This document shows positions 32,317 through 41,748 of a DNA stretch of 64,000 nt, piece after piece (the first letter of the stretch is position 1; every line of letters starts with the position of its first letter). The DNA is from an uncultured Ruminococcus sp. Lineage in GTDB: Bacteria > Bacillota > Clostridia > Oscillospirales > Acutalibacteraceae. A program made the translations under genes and the position numbers. A model generated the notes under the pieces. The model searched no databases. It was not told where the DNA came from and was given only the letters and a program-made list of their open reading frames with translations. The stretch lies in assembly GCA_902790475.1 (NCBI GenBank), contig CADASG010000006.1, forward strand, positions 29,124-93,123, given 5' to 3'.

Positions 32317-34362
32317 ATGGCAAGATTTAAATTACCCGAACCTTTAAAAGCGTGGAAGGTAGCGTCATCCTTGCCTGAGAAGAACGGCTATCCGCAGTAT
32401 GCGATAACACGAAAGGAAGCTGACGGAAGCATAACTCAGGCGGTTTTGACGCATATAGCTTTTAATGACGACAAGTACAACAGCGACAACGTTCAGTTTG
32501 TCAATGAAGAAGCAGCGTTTATCAAAAACGTTATGCGATGCGGAGTGAGCAATTATATAGCTGCCGAGATCATGGACAGACCGCCGAAGCAGCGTATCGC
32601 TCTGTTTATCATTACAGAGCGCTTATCGACACTGTCCGAGAAGCTCAGTGAAAAAAGCTTTAGCGAAGATGAAATAATTGATTTTGGACTGCAGATGAGC
32701 GATTTGCTCGCAAAGCTTGAAAAAAATAACATTTTCCACGGAAATCTGAATCCGGATAATATCTGCGTAACTGACGACGGGCATTATAAGCTCAGCGGTT
32801 TCACTGATTTTGAGAGCAGCATCAAGGATCTGTCCTTCATTGCTCCCGAGATCGCCAACGATAAAACGCCCGACTATACGACCGATCTGTACTCTCTGGG
32901 TCTGATGATGTACGCCATGAGCAGCGGCGGCACTATTCCCTTTGAAGGCGAAAACGTAACACGTGAAAAAGCGATCGAAAAACGTTTTGCAGGCGAAAGC
33001 ATCACAGCACCCAAATACGGTTCCGAAAAGCTTAAAAGCGTTATCGTCATAGCCTGTCAGCCGGACAACCGCAACCGCTGGAAAAACGCGGGCAATCTGA
33101 AAAACGCGCTTGCCTCTATCAATTCGGATGCAGAGCCGCAAAAGCAGGAAAAGGAAGAAATCATAGCTCCCAAGGGCACGGATTTTAACGGTAACGTGTT
33201 TGAAGAATCCGCGTTTACCGAAGAAAAGCCAAGCGAAACACCTGACGATCAAGCAGGCAATAACGATAAAGCGGCGAAAGCCGCAGCAGCAGCCATCGCA
33301 GGCGGCGCTGCCGCTGTAGCAGCAGGAGCTGCAAAAGACAAAAAACAGCAAGCGGACAAAAACCTTGATAAAATCAAGGACGCGATACAGCAGAAGAACG
33401 GCAAGAGCGCCGAGAGCAAAACACTGCCCGAGAGCGACGCCGCGACCGTGCAGGTTCCGATATCCGACATCAAAACAGCCAAACAGTCAGAGGACAAAAG
33501 CTCAGCAAAAACGGACAAGCCTGCACAGGGCAACGAGATAGACAACCGGGTTTTTGACGACTATCAGCTGCAAACCAAGGTGTTCAGTCTAAAGGACGCA
33601 GCAAAGGACAACAAGGATTACGGCGAGTTCTTTGAGGACGAGCCTGAGGTCGAAGCTGCTCCCGACCCCGAAGAAAAGGTCGATACGGAGTTCGGTCAGA
33701 ACGGCTTTTATGAGGATAACTCCTTTTATGCCGAACAAAAAGAAGAAGAAAAACGCAACCGCAAGGGAATTATCGCCTTGATCATTTCTGTAGTCGCGGT
33801 CATAGCGCTTGCCTCGGTATTTTGCGTAATCGCATTTTCAAACGACTGGTTCAGCGACAAAGGAAAGCCTGCAGAACAGGTGGCGACTGTGCAGCCCTTT
33901 ACGGAGAACACAACAGCTCCGCTCGTCACTACTGCTCCTGCAACGACGGTAGCTCCTACTACCCAACCGGCAGATGAGGTTTATCCTCCCAACGTACTGG
34001 GCGCCTACTATGACTATGCTAAGAGTGTTTTGGAGGAAGAAGGCTTCAAGGTCGTCAGAGGCGAGGATGCCGAGAGCCAATACTACGAGGAAGGCTTGGT
34101 AATGTCTATGGAGCCTACCTCGGAAGATCTTGTCAAGCCGGGCAGCACCATTACACTGTATGTTTCCTCAGGGTTGATCGACGACTCCGATAACGGTGAA
34201 GACGAATACATCGAAGACGACTACGACGAGTATGATGACGAGTACGACGGCGAATACGATTATGAATATGAGGATGAAGACGAGAACGCAGAAGATGAAG
34301 ATAACGGCGACGAAGAAAACAACGACAATGACAATAACGACCGTCCCTCAAGACGCAATTAA
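32317..34362 (+). CDS. PASTA-domain membrane pseudokinase
   Basis: 681 residues. Residues about 20-265 form a Ser/Thr kinase fold, but key residues are altered. The catalytic loop is FHGNLNPDNICV (HRDLKPxN expected, so Asp and Lys are both replaced by Asn). The DFG site reads SGFTDFE. No Gly-rich loop or VAIK lysine is visible (TQAVLTHIAF). An Ala/Lys-rich linker follows, then a membrane helix at about 483-505. A Thr/Pro stalk follows that, then one PASTA domain (about 558-622, PPNVLGAYYDYAKSVLEEEG) and a strongly acidic tail. PASTA domains bind muropeptides or beta-lactams. It is probably a sensor or scaffold without phosphotransfer activity. Confidence 0.8.
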   Translation: MARFKLPEPLKAWKVASSLPEKNGYPQYAITRKEADGSITQAVLTHIAFNDDKYNSDNVQFVNEEAAFIKNVMRCGVSNYIAAEIMDRPPKQRIALFIITERLSTLSEKLSEKSFSEDEIIDFGLQMSDLLAKLEKNNIFHGNLNPDNICVTDDGHYKLSGFTDFESSIKDLSFIAPEIANDKTPDYTTDLYSLGLMMYAMSSGGTIPFEGENVTREKAIEKRFAGESITAPKYGSEKLKSVIVIACQPDNRNRWKNAGNLKNALASINSDAEPQKQEKEEIIAPKGTDFNGNVFEESAFTEEKPSETPDDQAGNNDKAAKAAAAAIAGGAAAVAAGAAKDKKQQADKNLDKIKDAIQQKNGKSAESKTLPESDAATVQVPISDIKTAKQSEDKSSAKTDKPAQGNEIDNRVFDDYQLQTKVFSLKDAAKDNKDYGEFFEDEPEVEAAPDPEEKVDTEFGQNGFYEDNSFYAEQKEEEKRNRKGIIALIISVVAVIALASVFCVIAFSNDWFSDKGKPAEQVATVQPFTENTTAPLVTTAPATTVAPTTQPADEVYPPNVLGAYYDYAKSVLEEEGFKVVRGEDAESQYYEEGLVMSMEPTSEDLVKPGSTITLYVSSGLIDDSDNGEDEYIEDDYDEYDDEYDGEYDYEYEDEDENAEDEDNGDEENNDNDNNDRPSRRN

Positions 34363-34486
34363 AGCTGCGCCGCAAATTTGCGGTCTTGACAGCACTATGT
34401 AGCTTTAGCAGCCGGTCAATCACGATTCATTTCAAAACACTCCGGCGCAACAGGTCATTATCATTATACAGCTTAGGATCATTGCC

Positions 34487-36211
34487 ATGAAGGATTTAAT
34501 TCTCAAAATTGTAAAAAGCAAGCTGCTTCTTGCAGTCCTGCTTAACATGGTGTTTGCCGCAGCGGTGATAATATTCACCTCATTCTCCTACCTTGACAGC
34601 GGCGATTATAACAACTCCATGCTGATTTGCAAGAACCATTTTTATTACAACAGCAATATAAATTATATTCTCGCTGTGATCATCGGTACGGTTCAGTATT
34701 CGCTTTCCGATTTCAACTGTTTTGTACTGTTTATGACCTTGGCGTCCTACGCCGCCTTTGTATCCATCACCTTTGTATTCGCGGATAAATACAACACGCG
34801 CAAAGCGGTCATCTTTACAGCCGTTCTAAACATCATTTACGCGCTGAACCACTATTCACAGGTCAGCAGCAACAGCACTGCTGCGCTGCTCCTGCTGGGC
34901 GGCTTCATGCTTGTGCTGAACGCTATTTATCATAAGCGCTACAGTATTTCCTGCTGGATAGGAGTAACCGAGATCTTGTTCGGTTCTTTCTTAAACTTCA
35001 ATTACTTCTTTGTAGCGCTTGGATTCGGCGTAGCGTTTTTCCTGGGCGATATGATCGCCAAAAAAAAATACCGCCTACAGTTTCAAAAATTCTTCTGGTA
35101 TTCGCGTCCGTTTTTTCTGATGTTTCTCTTAATAACACTTCTGGTGCTGGGAATGGGCAGATTCTCGTATTCCGTCAACCACGCCACGGAGGAAGCGGAA
35201 AACTACTATAATTATTCCAACGCTGTCGCTTCTGTTGACGCACTGCCGTTTCCCGATTTCAAAACGCACGAAGAAGCGTTCAAAAAAGCGGGCATTGACA
35301 CGGAAACAAAGTATGACGTTTTCAGACAGGGCTATTATGACCCTGCAAAGGGCATGGATACCGCCGCTATCGAAGCTGTCCATAAGATTCAGCTTGAGGA
35401 CATCAAAAGCAAACCGGGATACTCTTTCAATGCCATGATGCGTGATTTTGTCAGTCATTTTCAAAATCCTGACACAACGTTCAGCGCAATGATCGTTTAT
35501 GTGTGTTTGTCACTGATTTTTATAATTTATCACAAAAACCGTTTTTCCTTTTTCCCGCTGTTTTACTTTTTGGGAGGAGCGATCACCTGCATCGTACTGC
35601 GGCTGATTTTCTTCATAAACGACGCGGTACTGTACGGCGTGCTAATGTTTATGCTGACGCTGCTGATGGAATCCTTTAATTTTGAGCTTCAGCGCAGCGA
35701 AAAACCCTCCTCAAAATGGCGTATGAGCAACGGCTATTTGATCGCTTCAACACTTGCCGTTGTGCTCGCGGCAGTCGCTAACACCTTTGTGTTTTTCAGC
35801 AGCGCTCCCACGGTCAACTATAACAACATGCCCGAAAGCCTGATTTCCGACATCAACCGCAACCCCGACTGCTATTATGTCATAGACGCGGCGACTGAAA
35901 AGGAATTCGAGCAGTATACCGAAAATTATCTTCACCCCATGTGGGGCTTCCGCAGCGAATATCTGGAAAATCTGGACGGCTTCGGCTATTTTCACCATGA
36001 CGAAACGCTGAGGCGGCGATATTTGCCCGAAAATATCTATGAGGCGATTTTGACCAACCGCAAAATTTATGTGATTGATAAAAATATTGTGTATAAAAAA
36101 GAAAACTACCTCACGGAAAACTACTGCGAAAAAACACAGTACGCTTTATATGAGCAGGTCAACGAATTTGAAAGCTACAAGATTTATGAAGTAAAATTGA
36201 AAGATTATTAG
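34487..36211 (+). CDS. Polytopic membrane protein of unknown function
   Basis: 574 residues with about nine to eleven membrane helices. The first external loop is acidic (YLDSGDYNNSML), a feature shared by GT-C glycosyltransferases. A soluble insert lies at about 220-325, and an extracytoplasmic C-terminal region follows the last helix (about 425 onwards, PTVNYNNMPESLISDINRN). The ribosome binding site is modest (AGGAT). A GT-C-like or polymer-assembly role is possible but unproven. It follows the pseudokinase gene on the same strand, 125 bp away. Confidence 0.6.
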   Translation: MKDLILKIVKSKLLLAVLLNMVFAAAVIIFTSFSYLDSGDYNNSMLICKNHFYYNSNINYILAVIIGTVQYSLSDFNCFVLFMTLASYAAFVSITFVFADKYNTRKAVIFTAVLNIIYALNHYSQVSSNSTAALLLLGGFMLVLNAIYHKRYSISCWIGVTEILFGSFLNFNYFFVALGFGVAFFLGDMIAKKKYRLQFQKFFWYSRPFFLMFLLITLLVLGMGRFSYSVNHATEEAENYYNYSNAVASVDALPFPDFKTHEEAFKKAGIDTETKYDVFRQGYYDPAKGMDTAAIEAVHKIQLEDIKSKPGYSFNAMMRDFVSHFQNPDTTFSAMIVYVCLSLIFIIYHKNRFSFFPLFYFLGGAITCIVLRLIFFINDAVLYGVLMFMLTLLMESFNFELQRSEKPSSKWRMSNGYLIASTLAVVLAAVANTFVFFSSAPTVNYNNMPESLISDINRNPDCYYVIDAATEKEFEQYTENYLHPMWGFRSEYLENLDGFGYFHHDETLRRRYLPENIYEAILTNRKIYVIDKNIVYKKENYLTENYCEKTQYALYEQVNEFESYKIYEVKLKDY

Positions 36212-36212
36212 A

Positions 36213-36253
36213 TAATAAATCAGGGACTGACCGACGTCAGTCCCTGAATTTAT
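36213..36253. terminator. Bidirectional terminator between convergent genes
   Basis: CAGGGACTGAC / GTCAGTCCCTG around CGAC, flanked by AATAAAT and AATTTATT. It covers the last codons of the minus-strand pseudouridine synthase gene. Confidence 0.75.
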
Positions 36254-37112
36254 TGATAACGGTCAGCATATCCTGCGGTAAGGGCGCGGATACGCTGATC
36301 GTTTTTTGGGATAGAGGGTGTGTAAAAGACATCTCCGCGCAGTGCAGCGCCTGGCGGTTTATCAGATCGCGCTGTCCTCCGTATAAATCATCTCCGAGCA
36401 GCGGATGTCCGAGAGAAGCCATATGGCAGCGAATCTGATGGGTTTTGCCTGTCTCCAGCCACAGACGAAGAAACGAGCAGTCTTTATTGGAAAAGATAAC
36501 CTCATAATGCGTAACTGCAGGCGTGCCCTCCGAAAGCACATGACGGACGATTTTGGAGTCCTCATGCAATCCGATCGGCGCTTTGATAACGCCTCCTTCC
36601 GTAACAGCTCCGTGAACCAGCGCATAATAAACCTTGCTCACATTGTGTTTCAAAAGATTGGCGGTGTAAAGATCCTTTGCAACCAGCACTGTTCCTGAGG
36701 TGTCGCGGTCAAGCCGATTGAGCGCTCGGAAAACATACTCTCTCCCCTGTTCTGCGCAGTGAGCAGCCACACGGTTGGCGAGGGTATCGGTTTGATGCTG
36801 CTTAACGGGATGCACAGGCATGAACGTCGGCTTGTTCAGTATCAGCAGAGCATCATCCTCATAAAGAATATCGAGTTCACCACTGACCGGCTCTATCTGC
36901 ATTTTCTCGCGCGGAAGGTTGATAACGATTATCGCGCCTGCTTCAACAGGGTCTATACTGCGCAAAATTTTTCCGTTCATCAAAATACCGTTTTTTTCAC
37001 GCTTTAGCTGTGTTATCATTGCAGTAGATATTCCGCAGTGTCCCTTGAGGTACCACTTCGCCTTCATTCCGCCACAGTCCTGCGGAACAGTGAAAACCAA
37101 CTGCTCAGCCAT
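36237..37112 (-). CDS. RluA-family pseudouridine synthase
   Basis: 291 residues. An S4-like N-terminal region (residues about 15-75, ITQLKREKNGILMNGKI) precedes the catalytic domain with the catalytic Asp in ALNRLDRDTSGTVLVAKD and the RluA signature HQIRCHMASLGHPLLGDDLYGG. It isomerises uridines in rRNA or tRNA. The substrate cannot be read from sequence, although RluD-like enzymes are the nearest type. It overlaps the DUF1294 gene by 8 bp. Confidence 0.88.
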   Translation of the reverse strand: MAEQLVFTVPQDCGGMKAKWYLKGHCGISTAMITQLKREKNGILMNGKILRSIDPVEAGAIIVINLPREKMQIEPVSGELDILYEDDALLILNKPTFMPVHPVKQHQTDTLANRVAAHCAEQGREYVFRALNRLDRDTSGTVLVAKDLYTANLLKHNVSKVYYALVHGAVTEGGVIKAPIGLHEDSKIVRHVLSEGTPAVTHYEVIFSNKDCSFLRLWLETGKTHQIRCHMASLGHPLLGDDLYGGQRDLINRQALHCAEMSFTHPLSQKTISVSAPLPQDMLTVINKFRD

Positions 37113-37377
37113 TAAACGCCCTCCATATCAAAAACACAGCCGCAGCCTGTGCAAGCATCATTGCAGGGAGCCCGAGCATGAATTTAACACGACGCGTTTT
37201 GTGACGGATCAGCAGCATGGTGAGAAACATGGCAGCACTTCCGCCCAATGCGCCAACCAAAAGCAGCCTGCTCTCTCTTATTCTCCAACGATGCCTGACA
37301 GCTCTTCGCTTATCAGAAACCGTTATTATCACCGCAATCAAACTGATCGCGGCAAGATAGATCAATAAAATTTGCAT
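37105..37377 (-). CDS. DUF1294 membrane protein
   Basis: 90 residues, ATG at 37377 behind GGAG. Hydrophobic helices at about 3-20, 38-60 and 68-86 surround the family's basic segment (DKRRAVRHRWRIRESRLL) and the GGSAAMF motif. Its function is unknown. It is translationally coupled to the pseudouridine synthase gene and diverges from the GHL10 gene, whose start is only 25 bp away. Confidence 0.8.
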   Translation of the reverse strand: MQILLIYLAAISLIAVIITVSDKRRAVRHRWRIRESRLLLVGALGGSAAMFLTMLLIRHKTRRVKFMLGLPAMMLAQAAAVFLIWRAFNG

Positions 37378-37401
37378 ATAAAAATCTCCGAGGTTGAATT
37401 T

Positions 37402-38619
37402 ATGAAGTTGAAACAGATACTGCCCACAGCGATAACAGGCGTTTTGTTATGCGCCACCTTTGCGGTATGCGCATTTTACGGTTATGACGTACAACCTGCA
37501 ATGAACGCCACCGCCGACGAACCGCAGAAAAAAAGCGCTTCTTTTTCCGCAGCGGAAGCAGCAGAAAACATGAAAGGAGTGTGGGTGACAGCCTCCGATT
37601 TGAGTATGGCAAACGAACCGAAAAAAGACAAATCGGCATTTGAAGCAAAATTCAGCCGCATTTTAAAAGACTGCGCCTCATACGGGGCAAACGCCGTGAT
37701 CGTACAGGTGCGCCCGTTTTGCGATTCTCTATATCCGTCGCACTATTTTCCGTATTCACATGTGCTTACCGGAGTTCAGGGAAAGGATCCCGGCTACGAT
37801 CCGCTTGAAGTGATGTGCCGACTTTGCCGCAAGGAGCAAATGGCGATACACGCGTGGCTGAATCCGTACCGAGTCACCCTCAACGGTGTTCCCGAAGAAT
37901 TTTCCGACGACAACCCGGCACTGAACGGGAGTGCGGTTACACTTCAAACAGACAGCACGCTGATACTCGATCCATCCGAAGAAAAAAACCGAAAGCTGAT
38001 AGCGGACGGCGTTAAAGAAATACTGGAACGCTATCCGGTGGACGGTATCCAGTTTGACGACTACTTTTATCCCGAGGACATATCCGACGAGGACGAAGCG
38101 CAGTATGAACGGTACAGCGAACAAAACGGGAATAACTCGATGAGCCTGCTGCGTTGGCGAACCGCGAACGTAAATATGCTGATGGCAAAGGTATTTCAAA
38201 CCGTACACAGCTGCAGCGACAAAGCGGTTTTCGGGATATCGCCGCAGGGTCATCTCGCTAATAACGAAAAACTATGCGCTGATGTTGTGAGCTGGTGCTC
38301 CGTTCAGGGATACGCTGATTATGTATGCCCTCAGCTGTATTTCAGCCCGGAAAACCCCGCGCTGAGCTTTGAGGACGCGCTGAACGACTGGACAGAGCTG
38401 AACCTTGCGCCTCACATCAAGCTGTATGCAGGACTTGCAGCGTACAAGGCAGGTACAGACGCGGACGAGGGTACATGGGAAGATCAAAACGACATTCTAA
38501 AAACAGAAGTTGATATTCTGAACAAGAATAAAAAAATCAGCGGCTGGATGCTGTTCAGCTACGCGGATCTAAATCGTGAGGACGCAAAAACGGAACTTGA
38601 TAATCTGAGGAAGCCATAA
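37402..38619 (+). CDS. Family 10-like glycoside hydrolase (GHL10, YngK type)
   Basis: 405 residues from the ATG at 37402 behind GAGGTTGAATTT. A signal-like N-terminal helix (ITGVLLCATFAVCAFYGY) is followed by the GHL10/DUF187 domain (residues about 65-400): MKGVWVTASDLSM, ANAVIVQVRPFCDSLYPSHY, IHAWLNPYRV, YPVDGIQFDDYFYP and VCPQLYFS. The FDDYFYP motif is the likely catalytic acid region. The family is extracytoplasmic and thought to act on glycans of the cell envelope. The signal has no lipobox Cys, so it is either secreted or N-terminally anchored. Confidence 0.85.
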   Translation: MKLKQILPTAITGVLLCATFAVCAFYGYDVQPAMNATADEPQKKSASFSAAEAAENMKGVWVTASDLSMANEPKKDKSAFEAKFSRILKDCASYGANAVIVQVRPFCDSLYPSHYFPYSHVLTGVQGKDPGYDPLEVMCRLCRKEQMAIHAWLNPYRVTLNGVPEEFSDDNPALNGSAVTLQTDSTLILDPSEEKNRKLIADGVKEILERYPVDGIQFDDYFYPEDISDEDEAQYERYSEQNGNNSMSLLRWRTANVNMLMAKVFQTVHSCSDKAVFGISPQGHLANNEKLCADVVSWCSVQGYADYVCPQLYFSPENPALSFEDALNDWTELNLAPHIKLYAGLAAYKAGTDADEGTWEDQNDILKTEVDILNKNKKISGWMLFSYADLNREDAKTELDNLRKP

Positions 38620-38623
38620 CGGA

Positions 38624-39916
38624 TCAAGCCAATTCGCCGACACAGATTTCATCCTCGGCGGCAATCAGCCTGACGCGGCAGATCTGACCGCATAGAGAAT
38701 TATCCTCACTGAACACGTGAACAGGTGTATAATTCTTTGTGTAGCCCTCAAGATAACCGCGGCGCAGGCGCTCAAAGAGCACTTCTTCAACGCGGCCAAC
38801 CTGCGAACGCAGGAATTCTCGGCGTGATTCGTCGGTCAGCGCCGTCATGCGCGCGGCGCGTTCTTCTTTAACAGCAGGAGGAAGCTGCCCCGGCGCGTCT
38901 GCCGCTTTTGTACCCTTGCGCTGAGAGTACGGAAAAACATGAACTTTTGCAAATCCGACAGACTTTACAAAAGAAAGAGACTCCTGAAAATCCTCCTCGG
39001 TCTCCCCTGCAAAGCCAACCATCACGTCGGTCGTTAGGGCAGCGTTATCAAAATACCGGCGCAGACGTTCGGCAATAGCGAGGTACTCCTCGGATGTATA
39101 GTGACGGTTCATATCGCGAAGAGTTTTGTCACATCCGCTTTGCAGAGAAAGATGAAACTGCGGACAAAGCTTAGGCAATGCAGCCAGCCGACGCACGGTG
39201 TCCTCGTCCATGCGCTCGGGCTCAAGCGAGCCGAGCCGAACGCGCTCAATACCTTCCACGGCACAGGCAGCTTCCACCGCGTCGGCAAGGGTGATCCCCT
39301 CGTCCTGACCGTAAGCGGAAAGATTGATACCCACCAAAACGACCTCCTTGTAGCCGTTATGCGCAACTTGGATCAGCTCTTGTTTAAGCTCTTCAAGCGG
39401 TTTGGAGCGTACCCGTCCCCTTGCGTAAGGGATAATGCAGTATGAGCAAAAGCGGTTGCAGCCGTCCTCGATCTTTATAAACGCGCGGGTGTGCTCTCCA
39501 AAGGAGGTGACGCTTATTTTTTCATAGATAAACCCTTGATTTTGATGTGCGGCTATGTCCGAAAAAGGCGTCCTGTTTTCCAGAAAACGCTCAATGGAAG
39601 GAATCAGCTTGGCGCGTTCCTTGTTGCCGAGAATGATATCGCAGTCTGTCAGGCTTTTGCTCTCCTCGGGGAACGCCTGTGGCATACAGCCCGTCAGCAC
39701 TATAACGGCGGCGGGATTATTGCGGCGTATACGGCGCAGAAGCTTGCGGTTTTTCGCGTCGCTTACCGAAGTTACGGTGCAGGTGTTGATAATAAATAAA
39801 TCGGCAAAATCCTTGTTTTGCGACAAAGAATAGCCGTGCTTCAGCAAATCCTCACGCATTGCCTGAGACTCATATTGATTCACCTTACAGCCGAGCGTAA
39901 CTATATTAAAATCCAT
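38624..39916 (-). CDS. mtaB: MtaB, tRNA t6A methylthiotransferase
   Basis: 430 residues. It converts t6A37 to ms2t6A in tRNA-Lys. The N-terminal UPF0004 domain holds three cluster cysteines (TLGCKVN, INTCTV, LTGCMPQ). The radical SAM cluster is EDGCNRFCSYCIIPYARG. A TRAM-like end (residues about 365-430) closes the protein. Its substrate modification, t6A, is made by TsaB/TsaE encoded at 17-18 kb. Confidence 0.92.
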   Translation of the reverse strand: MDFNIVTLGCKVNQYESQAMREDLLKHGYSLSQNKDFADLFIINTCTVTSVSDAKNRKLLRRIRRNNPAAVIVLTGCMPQAFPEESKSLTDCDIILGNKERAKLIPSIERFLENRTPFSDIAAHQNQGFIYEKISVTSFGEHTRAFIKIEDGCNRFCSYCIIPYARGRVRSKPLEELKQELIQVAHNGYKEVVLVGINLSAYGQDEGITLADAVEAACAVEGIERVRLGSLEPERMDEDTVRRLAALPKLCPQFHLSLQSGCDKTLRDMNRHYTSEEYLAIAERLRRYFDNAALTTDVMVGFAGETEEDFQESLSFVKSVGFAKVHVFPYSQRKGTKAADAPGQLPPAVKEERAARMTALTDESRREFLRSQVGRVEEVLFERLRRGYLEGYTKNYTPVHVFSEDNSLCGQICRVRLIAAEDEICVGELA

Positions 39917-39974
39917 TATGATGTTCTTCCTTTTTATTGAAAACGTTGAATTTGTTTTATTTTGTCATTTTTGA

Positions 39975-40003
39975 TTGATAATTAATTGAATTAATGATAT
40001 TAT
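39975..40003 (+). promoter_or_regulatory. Promoter of the HPr-like gene
   Basis: TTGATA, 17-bp spacer, TATTAT. Confidence 0.6.
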
Positions 40004-40056
40004 AGTACTGTTAAAAAATGATTTGGTTTTCCAATAGGTATCTTGGGGTGATATTT

Positions 40057-40299
40057 TTGTACAGTTTACCGATTTCAGCAGTCAATAAAAACGGACTTAT
40101 CGAAATTTTTGAAACACTTTCGCACTTTCCGAATGTGATGATGATAAAAAGCGGCGACTACACAGTTGACGCGCATTCGCTGATAGGCGTTTTGACGCTG
40201 GATATCAACAAACCCATGGAACTGATACTCGAAGAAGAACCCGACTTTGACCTGAAAAGCGCTGTTTCAAAGTTCGTTCCTACAAAACAGGCTTCATAA
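40057..40299 (+). CDS. HPr-like protein lacking the active-site histidine
   Basis: 80 residues with a TTG start that has GGGGTGA 5 nt upstream; the in-frame ATG at 40018 has no ribosome binding site. The fold order follows HPr: first strand (YSLPISAV), a helix where GLHARPA should be but reading NGLIEIFETLSHF, then TVDAHSLIGVLTLDINKP, which matches the Ser46 loop (KSLIGVLSL). There is no histidine at the EI phosphorylation site, so it cannot be a PTS phosphocarrier. It may have a regulatory or structural role. Confidence 0.75.
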   Translation: MYSLPISAVNKNGLIEIFETLSHFPNVMMIKSGDYTVDAHSLIGVLTLDINKPMELILEEEPDFDLKSAVSKFVPTKQAS

Positions 40300-40326
40300 A
40301 TTCAGCTTATGAATTTTCTTACATAT

Positions 40327-40366
40327 TACAGACCGGCTCACAAATCGGAGCCGGTCTTTTTTATGA
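40327..40366. terminator. Bidirectional terminator between the HPr-like gene and the his operon
   Basis: GACCGGCTC / GAGCCGGTC (8-9 bp) followed by TTTTTT on the plus strand. The reverse side is weaker. Confidence 0.8.
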
Positions 40367-40693
40367 GTTTTTATCTACCACATGAAAGGTTTTGAGATTG
40401 CCTGTCTTTTCGCTTCTCTTGTCAAGCTCGGCAAGCACGTCTTCAAGCGGTATGCCCTGCTGAACCATCATAACGGTGAGATGATAAATCAGATCCGCGA
40501 TCTCATAGACCGTTTCACCGTTGTCGCCGTTTTTGGCGGCGATAATGGTTTCGCTGCATTCCTCCCCCACTTTTTTCAGGATCTTGTCAAGACCCTTGTC
40601 CAAAAGATAGCAGGTATAGGAGCCTTCCTTGGGATTATCCCTTCTGTTTTCTACGGTTGCGTATAAACCCGCAAGCACTTCTCTGTCGTTCAT
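40361..40693 (-). CDS. hisE: Phosphoribosyl-ATP diphosphatase
   Basis: 110 residues from the ATG at 40693, behind AGAAGGGATTTT. It performs the second step of histidine synthesis, removing pyrophosphate from PR-ATP. The MazG-like fold is visible: GSYTCYLLDKGLDKILKKVGEE, CSETIIAAKNGD and EIADLIYHLTVMM, with acidic metal ligands E and D. It is the last gene of the his operon and is separate from hisI, unlike the HisIE fusion of many bacteria. Confidence 0.93.
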   Translation of the reverse strand: MNDREVLAGLYATVENRRDNPKEGSYTCYLLDKGLDKILKKVGEECSETIIAAKNGDNGETVYEIADLIYHLTVMMVQQGIPLEDVLAELDKRSEKTGNLKTFHVVDKNS

Positions 40694-40704
40694 AAAATCC
40701 CTTC

Positions 40705-41019
40705 TCACTTTAGTTTTTTGAAAAAGCAGCTGTGGCTGCCCGTATGACATGCCGCGCCCGTCTGCTCAACGGTAATGAGCAGCGTGTCGTCGTCGCAGTC
40801 GGCGTAAATGTCTATCACCTTTTGAAAATGACCCGACGTCGCGCCCTTGTTCCACAGCTCTTTTCGGCTGCGCGACCAAAACCAGGTGTACCCCGTTTCA
40901 ATGGTTTTTTGCATACTTTCGCGGTTCATGTAGGCGAGCATAAGCACCTCGCCCGTAGATTTTTCCTGTATCACGACCGGGATAAGCTCTGATTTGATAA
41001 AATATTGATCTAAATTCAT
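40705..41019 (-). CDS. hisI: Phosphoribosyl-AMP cyclohydrolase
   Basis: 104 residues. It opens the purine ring in the third step of histidine synthesis. Motifs: [38 protein letters not shown] and [23 protein letters not shown], holding the cysteines and aspartates that bind zinc and magnesium. It sits 11 bp before hisE. Confidence 0.94.
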   Translation of the reverse strand: MNLDQYFIKSELIPVVIQEKSTGEVLMLAYMNRESMQKTIETGYTWFWSRSRKELWNKGATSGHFQKVIDIYADCDDDTLLITVEQTGAACHTGSHSCFFKKLK

Positions 41020-41027
41020 AACAGTAC

Positions 41028-41747
41028 CTATTTTTTTGCGGCTGCTTCGATCGCCTGTTTAAGATCGAGCGTACCGCTGTATATTGATTTTCCGCAGATA
41101 GCGCCGTAAACGTTTAATTCGGTCAGGTCGATAATATCCTTGAGCACAGCTACGCCGCCGCTGGCTATGATATTGCAGCCTACCTCATGCGTAAGGTCGC
41201 CAAGCTGCTTTAGATTCGGACCCGCCAGCGTTCCGTCCTGATCTATATCGGTGAATACGATGGTCTTTACGCCGACATCCTCTATGCGCTTTGCAAGCTC
41301 TATGTAGTTGATATCGGAATTATCAAGCCAGCCCTCCGCACGAACCATTCCGTCTTTTGCGTCAATGCCGACTGTTATACGGTCGCCGAAGCTTTTGACC
41401 GCGTCAACAACGAGCTGACGGTTTTTGACCGCCGCAGAACCTAAGATAACGCGGTTGATCCCGTGTGAAAGATAGTATTCGACCGCTTCCATGCTGCGGA
41501 TACCGCCGCCAACCTCTACGGATAATCCCGAAGAGCCTGCGACGTCGGCTATCAACTCAGCGTTTACGAGCTTAGCGTCCTTGGCGCCGTCTAAATCTAC
41601 CATATGCATCCACGTCGCGCCTGCCTGCGCAAACTGCTCAGCCGCCTTGTAGGGCGATTCGCAAACCTGATGCGCAGTGGAGTAGTCGCCCTTTACCAGA
41701 CGAACGCAGTTGCCGTCCTTTATGTCGATTGCAGGTAAAATAATCAT
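41028..41747 (-). CDS. hisA: ProFAR isomerase
   Basis: 239 residues, a TIM barrel. It isomerises ProFAR to PRFAR. Half-barrel phosphate sites are [17 protein letters not shown] and [16 protein letters not shown]. The N-terminus has [20 protein letters not shown] with the first catalytic Asp, and the second catalytic Asp is in [12 protein letters not shown]. In most operons hisH lies before it and hisF after it, but here hisB and hisI are its neighbours. Confidence 0.95.
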   Translation of the reverse strand: MIILPAIDIKDGNCVRLVKGDYSTAHQVCESPYKAAEQFAQAGATWMHMVDLDGAKDAKLVNAELIADVAGSSGLSVEVGGGIRSMEAVEYYLSHGINRVILGSAAVKNRQLVVDAVKSFGDRITVGIDAKDGMVRAEGWLDNSDINYIELAKRIEDVGVKTIVFTDIDQDGTLAGPNLKQLGDLTHEVGCNIIASGGVAVLKDIIDLTELNVYGAICGKSIYSGTLDLKQAIEAAAKK

Positions 41748-41748
41748 A

